38,792 bases of DNA from positions 1 through 38,792 of the forward strand of contig CAMZEO010000009.1 of assembly GCA_947305735.1 (NCBI GenBank). Reading direction: 5' to 3'. Below, piece by piece: positions 8,654 through 15,714 of this stretch. Position 1 is the stretch's first letter; each line of letters starts with the position of its first letter. A program made the position numbers and the translations under genes. This DNA comes from an uncultured Planctomycetales bacterium. Its GTDB lineage: Bacteria; Planctomycetota; Planctomycetia; Pirellulales; Thermoguttaceae. The notes beneath the pieces were generated by a model. It did no database searches and was not told where the DNA came from. It was given only the letters and a program-made list of their open reading frames with translations.

Positions 8654-9124
8654 ATGCTGGAAAAACGGAAAAGGAAATCGGCGAGCGAGCCGATAGACGA
8701 CGAAACGCTCAACCGAGCGCGTCGGCGCAAAACCAACGCGAACGAAGAAGACAAACTTGCGTCGACGCCAAACGACGCGCCTGCGGTCGACGAAGCGGAG
8801 CTGTTGACGGAAAATTTCTTTATGGCGTACATGGAACGATATATGAACGACAATCTGTACGAAAACGAACCGCGACGGGAGCGTTTCTTTTTTCCCGACG
8901 AAGACGCGACGACGGAAGAAGACGATTTTGACGACGATTTCGACGAAGACTTCGAAGAACTTTCCGACGACGAATTTGCCGAACTCATCGACGGTCCCGC
9001 AGGCTCCGAAATCGGCGGCGCGGGTTTAGAAGAAACCGACGAAAGTTGCAAGAACATCGCGGAATCAGAAGACGAGGAATGGGACAGTCTCGACGCCGAG
9101 GAAAACGTCTTTGAAGAAGACTGA
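8654..9124 (+). CDS. Highly acidic small protein of unknown function
   Basis: A 156-residue protein that I do not recognise. The ATG at 8654 follows a strong GGAAGGAAT ribosome site and lies downstream of a good promoter. A basic N-terminus (LEKRKRK) is followed by an ordinary stretch around LLTENFFMAYMERYMNDN. From about residue 75 the chain is dominated by Asp and Glu (for example DDFDDDFDEDFEELSDDEF). There is no signal peptide or membrane segment, so it is probably cytoplasmic. Acidic proteins of this sort can mimic nucleic acid or serve as interaction partners, but nothing here fixes a role. The gene is convergent with the membrane protein at 9436-10614 and shares a terminator with it. 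Confidence 0.6.
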   Translation: MLEKRKRKSASEPIDDETLNRARRRKTNANEEDKLASTPNDAPAVDEAELLTENFFMAYMERYMNDNLYENEPRRERFFFPDEDATTEEDDFDDDFDEDFEELSDDEFAELIDGPAGSEIGGAGLEETDESCKNIAESEDEEWDSLDAEENVFEED

Positions 9125-9435
9125 CGATTAACGTCTATTCGACGGCGAACTCTTGGTTCGCGCTCTCGCGCGGAGAAGAAATATCCGCTCTCGTTGGTCG
9201 CTTTCGCGAAAAAAAACAACAAGCGCGAAGCGCGGAATTAAAGTTGCAAGCGGCGACGACCGCGACGTTAATTCTTCGAGATATGATTGACCGCGGCGTC
9301 TTATCTCGAAAGGCGCCGAAAAGAATCGACGGCGTCCGGCTTGCGTAACGCGCAAAAGGCTCCTTTCGCGAATAACGAAGGAGCGTTTTGCATTTTTAAA
9401 GGAAAGACGGCGGTTTAAAAAATCGTCGCCAAAGT
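9125..9435. other. Convergent intergenic region
   Basis: Apart from the shared terminator at 9352-9391, no gene is supported here. The short open frames on the minus strand are not preceded by ribosome sites. Confidence 0.5.
9352..9391. terminator. Bidirectional terminator between convergent genes
   Basis: GCAAAAGGCTCCTT (9352-9365) pairs with AAGGAGCGTTTTGC (9378-9391) apart from one central G-G mismatch. The flanking A-run and T-run give a U-tract in both directions. Confidence 0.75.
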
Positions 9436-10614
9436 TTATATAAAAATCGCGACCATTACGAGTCCGTAGACGATCAGCGCGGCAAAAAGCGCGAAAATTA
9501 CAAACATAATCGCGCCGACCGCGCGAGCGAGCGCGCGCCATCCCGCCGCTATCAAACCGAGAAAGAAACCGAGCATGGCGCCTAACGGTCCCAAAAAGAG
9601 CCCTCCGAGGATCGTGAAGAACAGGAGCTTCAACGCGGCTCCTTCAGAACTCGAGACCGCCGCTTGCGGCGCCGGACGCCCCGACCCGTCCGTCGTCGCG
9701 AAAGGATCGACGACCGCCGGGGCGGGCGCGACGTTCGACCGACTCGTCATCGAGAAAATTCCCCTGACGCCAAGCGCCAAAATGAGGAACGCGGTCAGCG
9801 CGAATCCAAGCGAAGCGATAATCGCGAGCGTCTTTGGCGCGGCGATCGCCGTCAACGGGTTGGCGGCGTCCTCGTTTTTCACGAACGCGTCGATTCTCGC
9901 GTCGAGCGCGCCGTCAATCTTGACGCGCTCCGGGATTTCCAGACCTTCGACGATTTCGTCGAACGCCCTCTCGAGTTCGTCGGGACTCGCGGTCGCGGAA
10001 AGAGGATCAAGAGCGACGCGTTTCGCCTGCTCCGCGATCGATTCGTCGGTCTGCGCGGCAAGATCGTCGAGAATCCCGAAATCGACGTCGGCGACGGACG
10101 CGTTCTCGGGATCGTAGCCGAGCGCCTCGCTCGTTTCCACCCGTCGCGCGAGTCGGTCGCGTTCGGAAAGCGCGCGAACAAGTTCGAGTTCGTAGCGCGC
10201 CAGCCCGTCGCGCAAGGCGCTCGTCTGACGACCGAGCGAAAGAGCTTCCTGCAACCGCGCGAACGCGACGACCGCCGACGGATTCTTGGCGGCTTCGCCC
10301 GACAGACTTCCCCGAACCAAATCTTTTTCGAGCGATTCCCGCTCGTCTGCGGACAGCTTGTCGAGCGCGTCCGCGGCCGCTTTGCGCGCCGTTTGTTCCT
10401 CGCTCTCGATTTTCTCGAGCCGTTTGACGATTTTCGCGCGACGCTCGGCGACCGGTTCGATCTTTTTGTCAAACTCTTGAAGTTCAAGTTTCAGCCCGGT
10501 CGGCTTTTTCGTCCAAAACGAGGTCGGCGACCAGCCGAACTTCGGCGCGGCGAAAACAAGAACCGCCAACGCGCCAAGAATGGCGAGCAACGCGAACAGG
10601 GTTGTCTTTTTCAT
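9436..10614 (-). CDS. Multi-pass membrane protein with a central coiled coil
   Basis: A 392-residue protein of unknown family. The ATG has AAGGA six bases upstream. A Met-Lys-Lys leader with a hydrophobic helix covers about residues 3-25. A long charged helical region follows (about 45-240, with EFDKKIEPVAERRAKIVKRL). Three C-terminal hydrophobic segments occur at about 258-282, 325-360 and 365-392. A Pro/Ala linker separates the first of these from the last two. It is the last gene of a minus-strand cluster (12233 to 9436) with a sigma2-like protein and another membrane-anchored coiled-coil protein, so it may belong to an envelope complex. That role is inferred from context only. Confidence 0.7.
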   Translation of the reverse strand: MKKTTLFALLAILGALAVLVFAAPKFGWSPTSFWTKKPTGLKLELQEFDKKIEPVAERRAKIVKRLEKIESEEQTARKAAADALDKLSADERESLEKDLVRGSLSGEAAKNPSAVVAFARLQEALSLGRQTSALRDGLARYELELVRALSERDRLARRVETSEALGYDPENASVADVDFGILDDLAAQTDESIAEQAKRVALDPLSATASPDELERAFDEIVEGLEIPERVKIDGALDARIDAFVKNEDAANPLTAIAAPKTLAIIASLGFALTAFLILALGVRGIFSMTSRSNVAPAPAVVDPFATTDGSGRPAPQAAVSSSEGAALKLLFFTILGGLFLGPLGAMLGFFLGLIAAGWRALARAVGAIMFVIFALFAALIVYGLVMVAIFI

Positions 10615-10673
10615 AATGCGTCCTTAACGACTTGCGGGCGAAACGGTTGATAAAAAGGTCTTTGACGACGGCG

Positions 10674-11102
10674 TTAATCGTCGGAACCGGAAGCGTCGAG
10701 CAACGCTTTCTTCTCCTTGGGAAACAGCGCGAAAAACTCGCGCCATTTTGCCGCTCGTCGAAGGATGACGCGACCTTTGTCAAGAAGTTTCCGCTCGACG
10801 ATCTTGCCGAGCCACGCCTCGGCTTCGGCGTCCGTCGTCCCTCGAAACGTCGGCGCTTTCCGACAGACGACCCACAGCAACTCGTTGAGCGCGTCGCAGG
10901 CCTCGTCGATCGAGACGGAGTAACCGCGCGAGCTGTCGGCGTATTCTTTGAGCCGCCGCTCGATTTTCGCGCGGAATTTTCGCTCCATAATCAGGCTCAA
11001 ATCTAGCAGAGCGGCGTTGAGGTCGCGGGAGTCGCCCGATTTGAGACTCGCCGCGATTCGAACGAGCGCGTCGCAAGAGCCCGGTCGCGTTTCATTTTCC
11101 AT
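10674..11102 (-). CDS. ECF sigma region-2-like protein lacking region 4
   Basis: A 142-residue protein beginning MENETRPG; longer in-frame starts would read through the upstream gene and give an Arg/Ser-rich nonsense N-terminus. Residues about 20-115 follow the pattern of sigma70 region 2 in ECF factors: a first helix pair (LNAALLDLSLIMERKF), then SIDEACDALNELLWVV corresponding to the DAEDLVQE-type core-binding helix, then FRG and AWLGKIVERKLLDKGR corresponding to the -10-recognition helix. Region 4, needed for -35 recognition, is absent. It begins 20 bases after the stop of the coiled-coil gene upstream, with no strong ribosome site. It may bind RNA polymerase or an anti-sigma partner, or be a repurposed helical domain. 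The resemblance is by eye. Confidence 0.55.
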   Translation of the reverse strand: MENETRPGSCDALVRIAASLKSGDSRDLNAALLDLSLIMERKFRAKIERRLKEYADSSRGYSVSIDEACDALNELLWVVCRKAPTFRGTTDAEAEAWLGKIVERKLLDKGRVILRRAAKWREFFALFPKEKKALLDASGSDD

Positions 11103-11121
11103 AACGATTCGCCGTCGCTCA

Positions 11122-11934
11122 TTAATCCCAGTAGGAATCGAGTTCGGACGACCGATTCTCGGGCGCGACGACGTCGGACGGGTTGAGTTCGTCGTTTTTC
11201 GCCGTCGCTTCTTCCTCGTAGGAATCGGCGATGGCGTTGAGCTCGTCGATTTGATCCTGAATGGTCGCGAGCGCTTTGCCCGACTTGCCCGCCGCGATTC
11301 CCTGAACGTCGGCCTCCATCGTCGCGAGCTCCGCGTTGATTTCCGCAAGATCTTTGGCTGCTTCCAGTTCTCGGACGCGCCCTTCCATTTTAGCGAGTTC
11401 GAGTTCCATCTGACCTTTTTTCTCGACGATTTGGGCGGAAACCTCGCGCATACGGTCGATCGTCTCCCTCTTTTCGTTCGCGGTCTTCTCCTTTAATTTG
11501 AGCGAGTCGACCCATTTTTCAAGGATCGAATAGACCTCCGCGCCTTCGATCGTCTTGCCGTTAAAGGAGAGCGACGCGTTCTTTTGCTCGTCCGTTAATT
11601 GTAAGCTTTCGCTCGGCTTGGGCAATCCTTGCTCTTTCGCGGCCGCGCACAATTTGTTAATCGCCTCTTTAATTTGGTCGACCTGTTCCCGATCGCGTTC
11701 CCACGCGTACTCCAGTTTGCGCGCTTTGACGTTGTACGAGCGCGCCTTCTCGTCAAGATTCGAGATTTCGTTCTTAAGATCGGAAATCGATTTGTCGACG
11801 CGAGCGGACGCGGTCGCGCGTTCGACCTGCGTTTTGAGTTCGCGCGTCTTTTCCGAGAAAAAGCCGAATTGCCAGACGGCGATTCCGCCGACGATCGCCA
11901 CGAGCCCTATCGTAGCCAAAACGCTCTTTATCAT
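11122..11934 (-). CDS. Membrane-anchored coiled-coil protein
   Basis: A 270-residue protein of unknown family. One N-terminal hydrophobic helix (about 5-24, VLATIGLVAIVGGIAVWQF) anchors it. Almost all of the rest is heptad-rich coiled coil, in two blocks (about 28-100 and 140-230) flanking a short polar part with SFNGKTIEGAEVYSILEKWV. An AGGA site precedes the ATG at 11934. It lies between a small membrane protein and the sigma2-like protein in one apparent transcription unit. The shape recalls membrane-tethered PspA-like or LemA-like proteins, but no family signature is clear. Confidence 0.7.
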   Translation of the reverse strand: MIKSVLATIGLVAIVGGIAVWQFGFFSEKTRELKTQVERATASARVDKSISDLKNEISNLDEKARSYNVKARKLEYAWERDREQVDQIKEAINKLCAAAKEQGLPKPSESLQLTDEQKNASLSFNGKTIEGAEVYSILEKWVDSLKLKEKTANEKRETIDRMREVSAQIVEKKGQMELELAKMEGRVRELEAAKDLAEINAELATMEADVQGIAAGKSGKALATIQDQIDELNAIADSYEEEATAKNDELNPSDVVAPENRSSELDSYWD

Positions 11935-11984
11935 CGTTTCTGTTCCTATTTCTTCGTTGTTAAGACTATTTCACCACGACGCCC

Positions 11985-12233
11985 TCACAGCCCCGCGCAA
12001 AATAACAGAGCGGATTCCCCGATTTTATCGAGCGCGTAACACGCTATGGGAAATTGAACGAGCAACGCGACTCCGACCGCAAGCGCCGCGCGGTTGACGT
12101 AAGCCAGGCGCCGCTCCCACTTTTGCGCTGCTAGAACGCGCCGCGTCGTCGTCGACGCGCACCGTCCGGCGATTGCGTTCCAGTTTTCGCGCAGATAGTC
12201 GTCGATCGGGTTTGCAGTCGTTTTTGTCGTCAT
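11985..12233 (-). CDS. Small membrane protein (82 residues)
   Basis: The ATG at 12233 has a good AGGAG site seven bases upstream. Residues about 1-45 are polar (NPIDDYLRENWNAIAGR) and about 50-80 form one or two hydrophobic helices (ALAVGVALLVQFPIACYALD). The family is unknown. It is the first intact gene of the 12233-9436 cluster, ending 50 bases before the coiled-coil gene. Confidence 0.6.
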   Translation of the reverse strand: MTTKTTANPIDDYLRENWNAIAGRCASTTTRRVLAAQKWERRLAYVNRAALAVGVALLVQFPIACYALDKIGESALLFCAGL

Positions 12234-12243
12234 ATTCGCTCCT

Positions 12244-12503
12244 TTACGCCGTCGTTTTAACTCCGCGCCAACGCTTTGCGCGCGGCTCTAGTTCATTAAG
12301 ACGACGCCAACTTGACGGGAAATAGAAAAATTTTCGTTTTTTGACTAAACGCAAAAAGGAAGGGAAACCGTCGCGAATTCCTATTTCGTCGACGCGGAGA
12401 ATCGCGACGGTCTTAAATGTTTTTGCCGAAAAAAACATGACCAAACGGCAAATCCGACGACGATCGCCGCGAGTCCAGTTACGACCGACGTCTTTTTGTT
12501 CAT
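12244..12503 (-). pseudogene. Possible frameshifted paralogue of the membrane coiled-coil gene
   Basis: An ATG at 12503 opens MNKKTSVVTGLAAIVVGF and then AVWSCFF, but this frame stops at 12381. Reading one T more in the T7 run (12429-12435 on the complement) continues as FSAKTFKTVAILR to a stop at 12244. The joined product matches the start of the 270-residue protein next door at the pattern A-I-V-x-G-x-A-V-W followed by FFSxKT. The rest of the joined frame is Arg/Lys-rich and shows no coiled coil, so it looks decayed. A programmed -1 slip is possible but less likely. The ribosome site AAGGGG sits too close to the ATG. Confidence 0.35.
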
Positions 12504-12644
12504 CCCCTTGTTTCTCGTTGTTTTTACCGCCTTTAACGGACTCAGTTCTCCAACGACGTCTCGACGTTCGACGCGATCTTGGAAGCGACGACGCGCCCGA
12601 CGAAAAGGATCGTTAGGATTCCGTTCGCCTCAAATACAAAAACA

Positions 12645-12675
12645 GCCGCGCGATACCAAGACGGTATGGCGCGGC
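12645..12675 (-). terminator. Rho-independent terminator of the Gly/Met-rich protein gene
   Basis: Arms GCCGCGC+ATACC (12645-12657) and GGTAT+GCGCGGC (12663-12675) pair with one G-G mismatch and a 5-base loop. On the minus strand the stem is followed directly by TGTTTTTG. It lies 35 bases past the stop at 12710. Confidence 0.8.
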
Positions 12676-12709
12676 CGCGTGTCTCCCGAGCTGGGTTAAT
12701 GTCTCGGAC

Positions 12710-13684
12710 TCATTCGCTCAAAATTTGTTCGGTGAGCGTTTCGACCGTATCGTCGGTCTTTTCCGGCTCGTAGTTTTCGAGGTCCTCTTGAGCCTTTTCG
12801 ACTTCTTCAAGCTCGGCGGCTCTGGCGTCGGCCTGTTCGAGAAGTCGCGCGCTCAATTCAAGTTCGGAAGCGTTGAAATAGCTTTGAACCGGATTGTTGC
12901 GCGAGATCTGCTTGGTCTTCGCGGCGAGCTCTTCCATAGTCAACCCGTTTTCCGCGCTCCAAACCGCGGCTTGAACCGCGTTTTGATCGAGTTCCTCGTC
13001 GCCAAGCATCGAGCAGAGAACTTGCGTCGTTTTGTTGCCGGTGTACGAGTCGATCGGAACGATCGTATATTTGACGGTGGATCGAGGCTCTTTTTTACCG
13101 TGTTCGAGGCATACGGTGCGAACCGATTGCTTGTGCGTTTTATTCGGCGCGATCGAGAACATTCCGCCGCCGCCGCGACCGCCCATGCCGCCCATCATGC
13201 CGCCCATGCCGCCGCGACCGCCCATGCCGCCGCCGATCGACTGATTGCCGCCGCGCTGATTGCCGCCCATACCGCCGTTATTGCGGTTGTTGCGACCTCC
13301 GTTTCCCGCGCCGCCGAACATATCGCCGCCTAACCCGCCGCCGGGCATGCCTCCCTGCATACCGCCCATGCCGCCCATGCCGCCCATACCGCCGCGACCG
13401 CCCATCATTCCGGGCTGAGCGACGACCGGAACTCCCGCAAACGCGGAGGGCATATCGACTACGATCTCTTTGTCGGTCTTATTGGTGACGGACAAACTGC
13501 TTTGGAGCGAGTTTTTCGGAATCAATTTGACTTCGACAAGCCCCTTGTCGATGGCGTCGAACAATTCGACGGCTTTCGATTCGTCGACTTTAGTTTCCGT
13601 CGCTTTTTCCGCGGCGCCAACAACGCCGACTGCCGACAGGGCGACAGCCAGCGACAATAGTAAGTGGAACATGCCCGATTTCAT
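12710..13684 (-). CDS. Secreted Gly/Met-rich low-complexity protein
   Basis: A 324-residue exported protein; ATG at 13684 with GGAGG seven bases upstream, and a signal peptide cut near VVGAAEK. Residues about 35-90 form a small domain (VEVKLIPKNSLQSSLSVTNKTDKEI) that looks like an Ig-like or beta-sandwich fold. Residues about 92-180 are a Gly/Met/Arg/Asn-rich tract made of GGM repeats. A second ordered part follows (about 183-275, HKQSVRTVCLEHGKKEPRST, VLCSMLGDEELDQNAVQAAVW), with two Cys that could form a disulfide. A charged helical tail ends the protein. Such GGMGG proteins recur in planctomycetes, but I know no function. Confidence 0.75.
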   Translation of the reverse strand: MKSGMFHLLLSLAVALSAVGVVGAAEKATETKVDESKAVELFDAIDKGLVEVKLIPKNSLQSSLSVTNKTDKEIVVDMPSAFAGVPVVAQPGMMGGRGGMGGMGGMGGMQGGMPGGGLGGDMFGGAGNGGRNNRNNGGMGGNQRGGNQSIGGGMGGRGGMGGMMGGMGGRGGGGMFSIAPNKTHKQSVRTVCLEHGKKEPRSTVKYTIVPIDSYTGNKTTQVLCSMLGDEELDQNAVQAAVWSAENGLTMEELAAKTKQISRNNPVQSYFNASELELSARLLEQADARAAELEEVEKAQEDLENYEPEKTDDTVETLTEQILSE

Positions 13685-13816
13685 CTGTTTCCTCCGCGTA
13701 TGCGACAAAGTTTTCGACGAATATCCCAACGTGGGTTAAAGCCTAGGTTGACGCGGGACTCGCCCGCAAAGCCGTTAAAACGCGAATGAGTCGCCTAAAA
13801 CAAGCTCTATCTAACA

Positions 13817-13845
13817 ATGATAATCTAACGCTTTCGAAACGTCTA
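13817..13845 (-). promoter_or_regulatory. Predicted promoter of the Gly/Met-rich protein gene
   Basis: On the minus strand TAGACG (13845-13840) and TATCAT (13822-13817) are 17 bases apart. This would leave a leader of about 125 bases before the ATG at 13684. Matches are 4 of 6 and 5 of 6. Confidence 0.4.
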
Positions 13846-13885
13846 CTACCAAATTACCTAAAATAGCACTTTTTTTGAAATTTTT

Positions 13886-13909
13886 GAAAAAATCTGTCGT
13901 TTGCGACAG
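13886..13909 (-). terminator. Rho-independent terminator after the pheS-CYTH unit
   Basis: On the minus strand CTGTCG, loop CAAA and CGACAG are followed by ATTTTTTC. It lies 37 bases after the CYTH stop codon. Confidence 0.75.
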
Positions 13910-13945
13910 TTTTGTCAATTATTAGACCGCGACTATTTCCGCCGT

Positions 13946-14560
13946 TTATTTCGCGTCGCAAGCGCGTAGATATTCGTCTCTGGAAAAGACAAGACTCAAG
14001 TAGCTTTGCTTAACGGAGTCGCGCAAACCGAGCTTTCGCGCGAGGCTCAGGACGATCGCCTTGGCGGCGTCAAAATCGATCTTTTCAGCCGTCGTTTCGA
14101 GTTCCGTGAAGAACCCGAGCCCCTCGACGCGGTCGAGCGTGATCTCGAAGGAACGCCCCTCGAAGACAGCGCGAACCCGTCGGCGCGTCTTGACGACTTC
14201 TCCGTAAGGCAAGAATCCGAGCCGATCGTAGAATTTAATCCAGTCGGCGCGCGCCTGGTCGACGCGGCGAGTCGTCTCTTCGGTCGCGACCGGCGCTTCG
14301 TCGACGAGCGTTAATTCGATTTCCTCGCGCGTTTTCGTCTCGGAATCGAGTCTGGGACCTTTGAAGGTCGCCGCCAGGTAGTTTCCGCGTCGACGAATAC
14401 GCAACGATTTGCCCCGGTTCGGAAACCCGAGCGCCTCGTTCGTGAAAAAAACGTCCGACTCCGTCGTCGGCGCGCCAAACTTGACGCCGAGCGACTCTTC
14501 CAACAGACGCTCGTAGGCGGTCGGGTCGTCGACGCGGTACTTGATTTCAATTTCAAGCAT
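13946..14560 (-). CDS. CYTH-domain protein (CyaB/class IV adenylate cyclase-like or thiamine-triphosphatase-like)
   Basis: A 204-residue CYTH protein. The signature ExExK is seen as EIEIKYRV at residues 3-10. It is followed by LRIRRRGNYLAATFKGP, KTREEIEL, VKTRRRVR, and ITLDRVEGLGFFTELE, which supply the charged lining of the triphosphate tunnel. Members convert ATP to cAMP or hydrolyse inorganic or thiamine triphosphate; sequence alone does not choose between these. The start lies 6 bases after the pheS stop, with no clear ribosome site, so translation is probably coupled to pheS. Confidence 0.85.
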   Translation of the reverse strand: MLEIEIKYRVDDPTAYERLLEESLGVKFGAPTTESDVFFTNEALGFPNRGKSLRIRRRGNYLAATFKGPRLDSETKTREEIELTLVDEAPVATEETTRRVDQARADWIKFYDRLGFLPYGEVVKTRRRVRAVFEGRSFEITLDRVEGLGFFTELETTAEKIDFDAAKAIVLSLARKLGLRDSVKQSYLSLVFSRDEYLRACDAK

Positions 14561-14566
14561 AGCGAA

Positions 14567-15586
14567 TCAGAACAGAGTCGAGAATTGTTCGTTGACGCGC
14601 AGATCGCCGCAATTCAAGTAGCGGATGTCGGTGATTCCGAATTTCATCATCGCCAGTCTCGTCAGACCGACGCCAAAGGCGAATCCGCTGTATTCTTTCG
14701 AGTCGATCCCGCCATGACGCAAGACTTCCGGATGCACGAGTCCGCACGGAATCAATTCGATCCATCCGGAATTTTTGCACGTCGGACACCCCTTGCCGCC
14801 GCACAAAAGGCAGTTCAAATCGAGTTCAAAGCCGGGTTCGACGAACGGGAAATAACCGGGGCGAAGCCGAACTTTGACGTCGCGACGGAATACCTGGCTC
14901 AAAATCACGCGCATGACCGCGATAAGGTTCGCGACGGAAATATTTTTGTCCACGACGAGCCCTTCGCATTGATAAAACGTGTTTTCATGGCTCGGATCGA
15001 TCGCTTCGTAACGGAAGCAACGCCCCGGAAAGATCGCGCGAATCGGCGCGCCGAACCGCTTGAGCGTTCGAACCTGGTTCGCGGAAGTGTGCGTGCGGAG
15101 AATCAGCTGGTTTTTTAGCCAGAAAGTGTCCTGCATATCGCGCGCGGGGTGGTCGCGAGGAATATTGAGCGCTTCAAAGCAGAAATATTCCGATTCGATT
15201 TCGGGACCGTACAAGACGGAAAAGCCCATGCCCTGGAAGACGTCTTCCAGTTCCATCTGAGCAAGCGTGATCGGATGAAGCGCGCCGAGCCGACGCCCTT
15301 TGCCCGGCGCCGTCAGGTCGAGATCGTTCGACTTATGACGCGCGGCGCCCGCCTTGAACTTTTCCGTCGCTTCCGCGATTTTTCGAGTCGCGAATTGTTT
15401 CAATTCGTTAAGCTTTTGACCAAAATCCTTCTTCTCTTCAGCCGTCATTTTGCCGAAGTCCGCATTTTTCGCCAACAGCGTGATTAAGCCCTTGCGGCCG
15501 AGAAAATCGATACGAATCTGCTCCGCCTGTTCCGCCGTCGTCGCCGTCTGCAACGCTTGAACCAGGCGTTCTCTAATGTCTTGCAC
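14567..15586 (-). CDS. pheS: Phenylalanyl-tRNA synthetase alpha subunit
   Basis: A 339-residue class II synthetase subunit, normally an alpha2-beta2 enzyme with PheT. It has an N-terminal coiled coil (about 1-85) and a catalytic core with motif 2 GRCFRYEAIDPSHENTFYQCEG and motif 3 GFAFGVGLTRLAMMKFG. Near residue 257 a Cys cluster (CLLCGGKGCPTC) is inserted where many PheS proteins have none; it looks able to bind zinc. Translation starts at GTG (15586). pheT does not follow: the next gene is the CYTH enzyme, so the beta subunit must be encoded elsewhere. Confidence 0.96.
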   Translation of the reverse strand: MQDIRERLVQALQTATTAEQAEQIRIDFLGRKGLITLLAKNADFGKMTAEEKKDFGQKLNELKQFATRKIAEATEKFKAGAARHKSNDLDLTAPGKGRRLGALHPITLAQMELEDVFQGMGFSVLYGPEIESEYFCFEALNIPRDHPARDMQDTFWLKNQLILRTHTSANQVRTLKRFGAPIRAIFPGRCFRYEAIDPSHENTFYQCEGLVVDKNISVANLIAVMRVILSQVFRRDVKVRLRPGYFPFVEPGFELDLNCLLCGGKGCPTCKNSGWIELIPCGLVHPEVLRHGGIDSKEYSGFAFGVGLTRLAMMKFGITDIRYLNCGDLRVNEQFSTLF

Positions 15587-15694
15587 GGAACCTACCCCTA
15601 ATGGACGCTTGAATATACTTACGCGCGTTATGACAAACGCGTTCGCGTATTATATCCCTTTCGCGCGCCGACGTCAATCGGTCGGCGACTCGAA

Positions 15695-15714
15695 CCGGGA
15701 GTCCGACGTCGGAC
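15695..15714. repeat. Short palindromic repeat, copy 2
   Basis: Differs at one base from the 20-mer at 65-84. Here the core AGTCCGACGTCGGACT (15700-15715) is a perfect 16-base palindrome that overlaps the stop codon of the rhamnosidase-like gene. Confidence 0.35.

Noticed and set aside
13150..13420. Repeats in CCGCCCATG units, considered as a CRISPR or minisatellite array
   Set aside because: The repeats encode the Gly/Met tract in frame and have no unique spacers.
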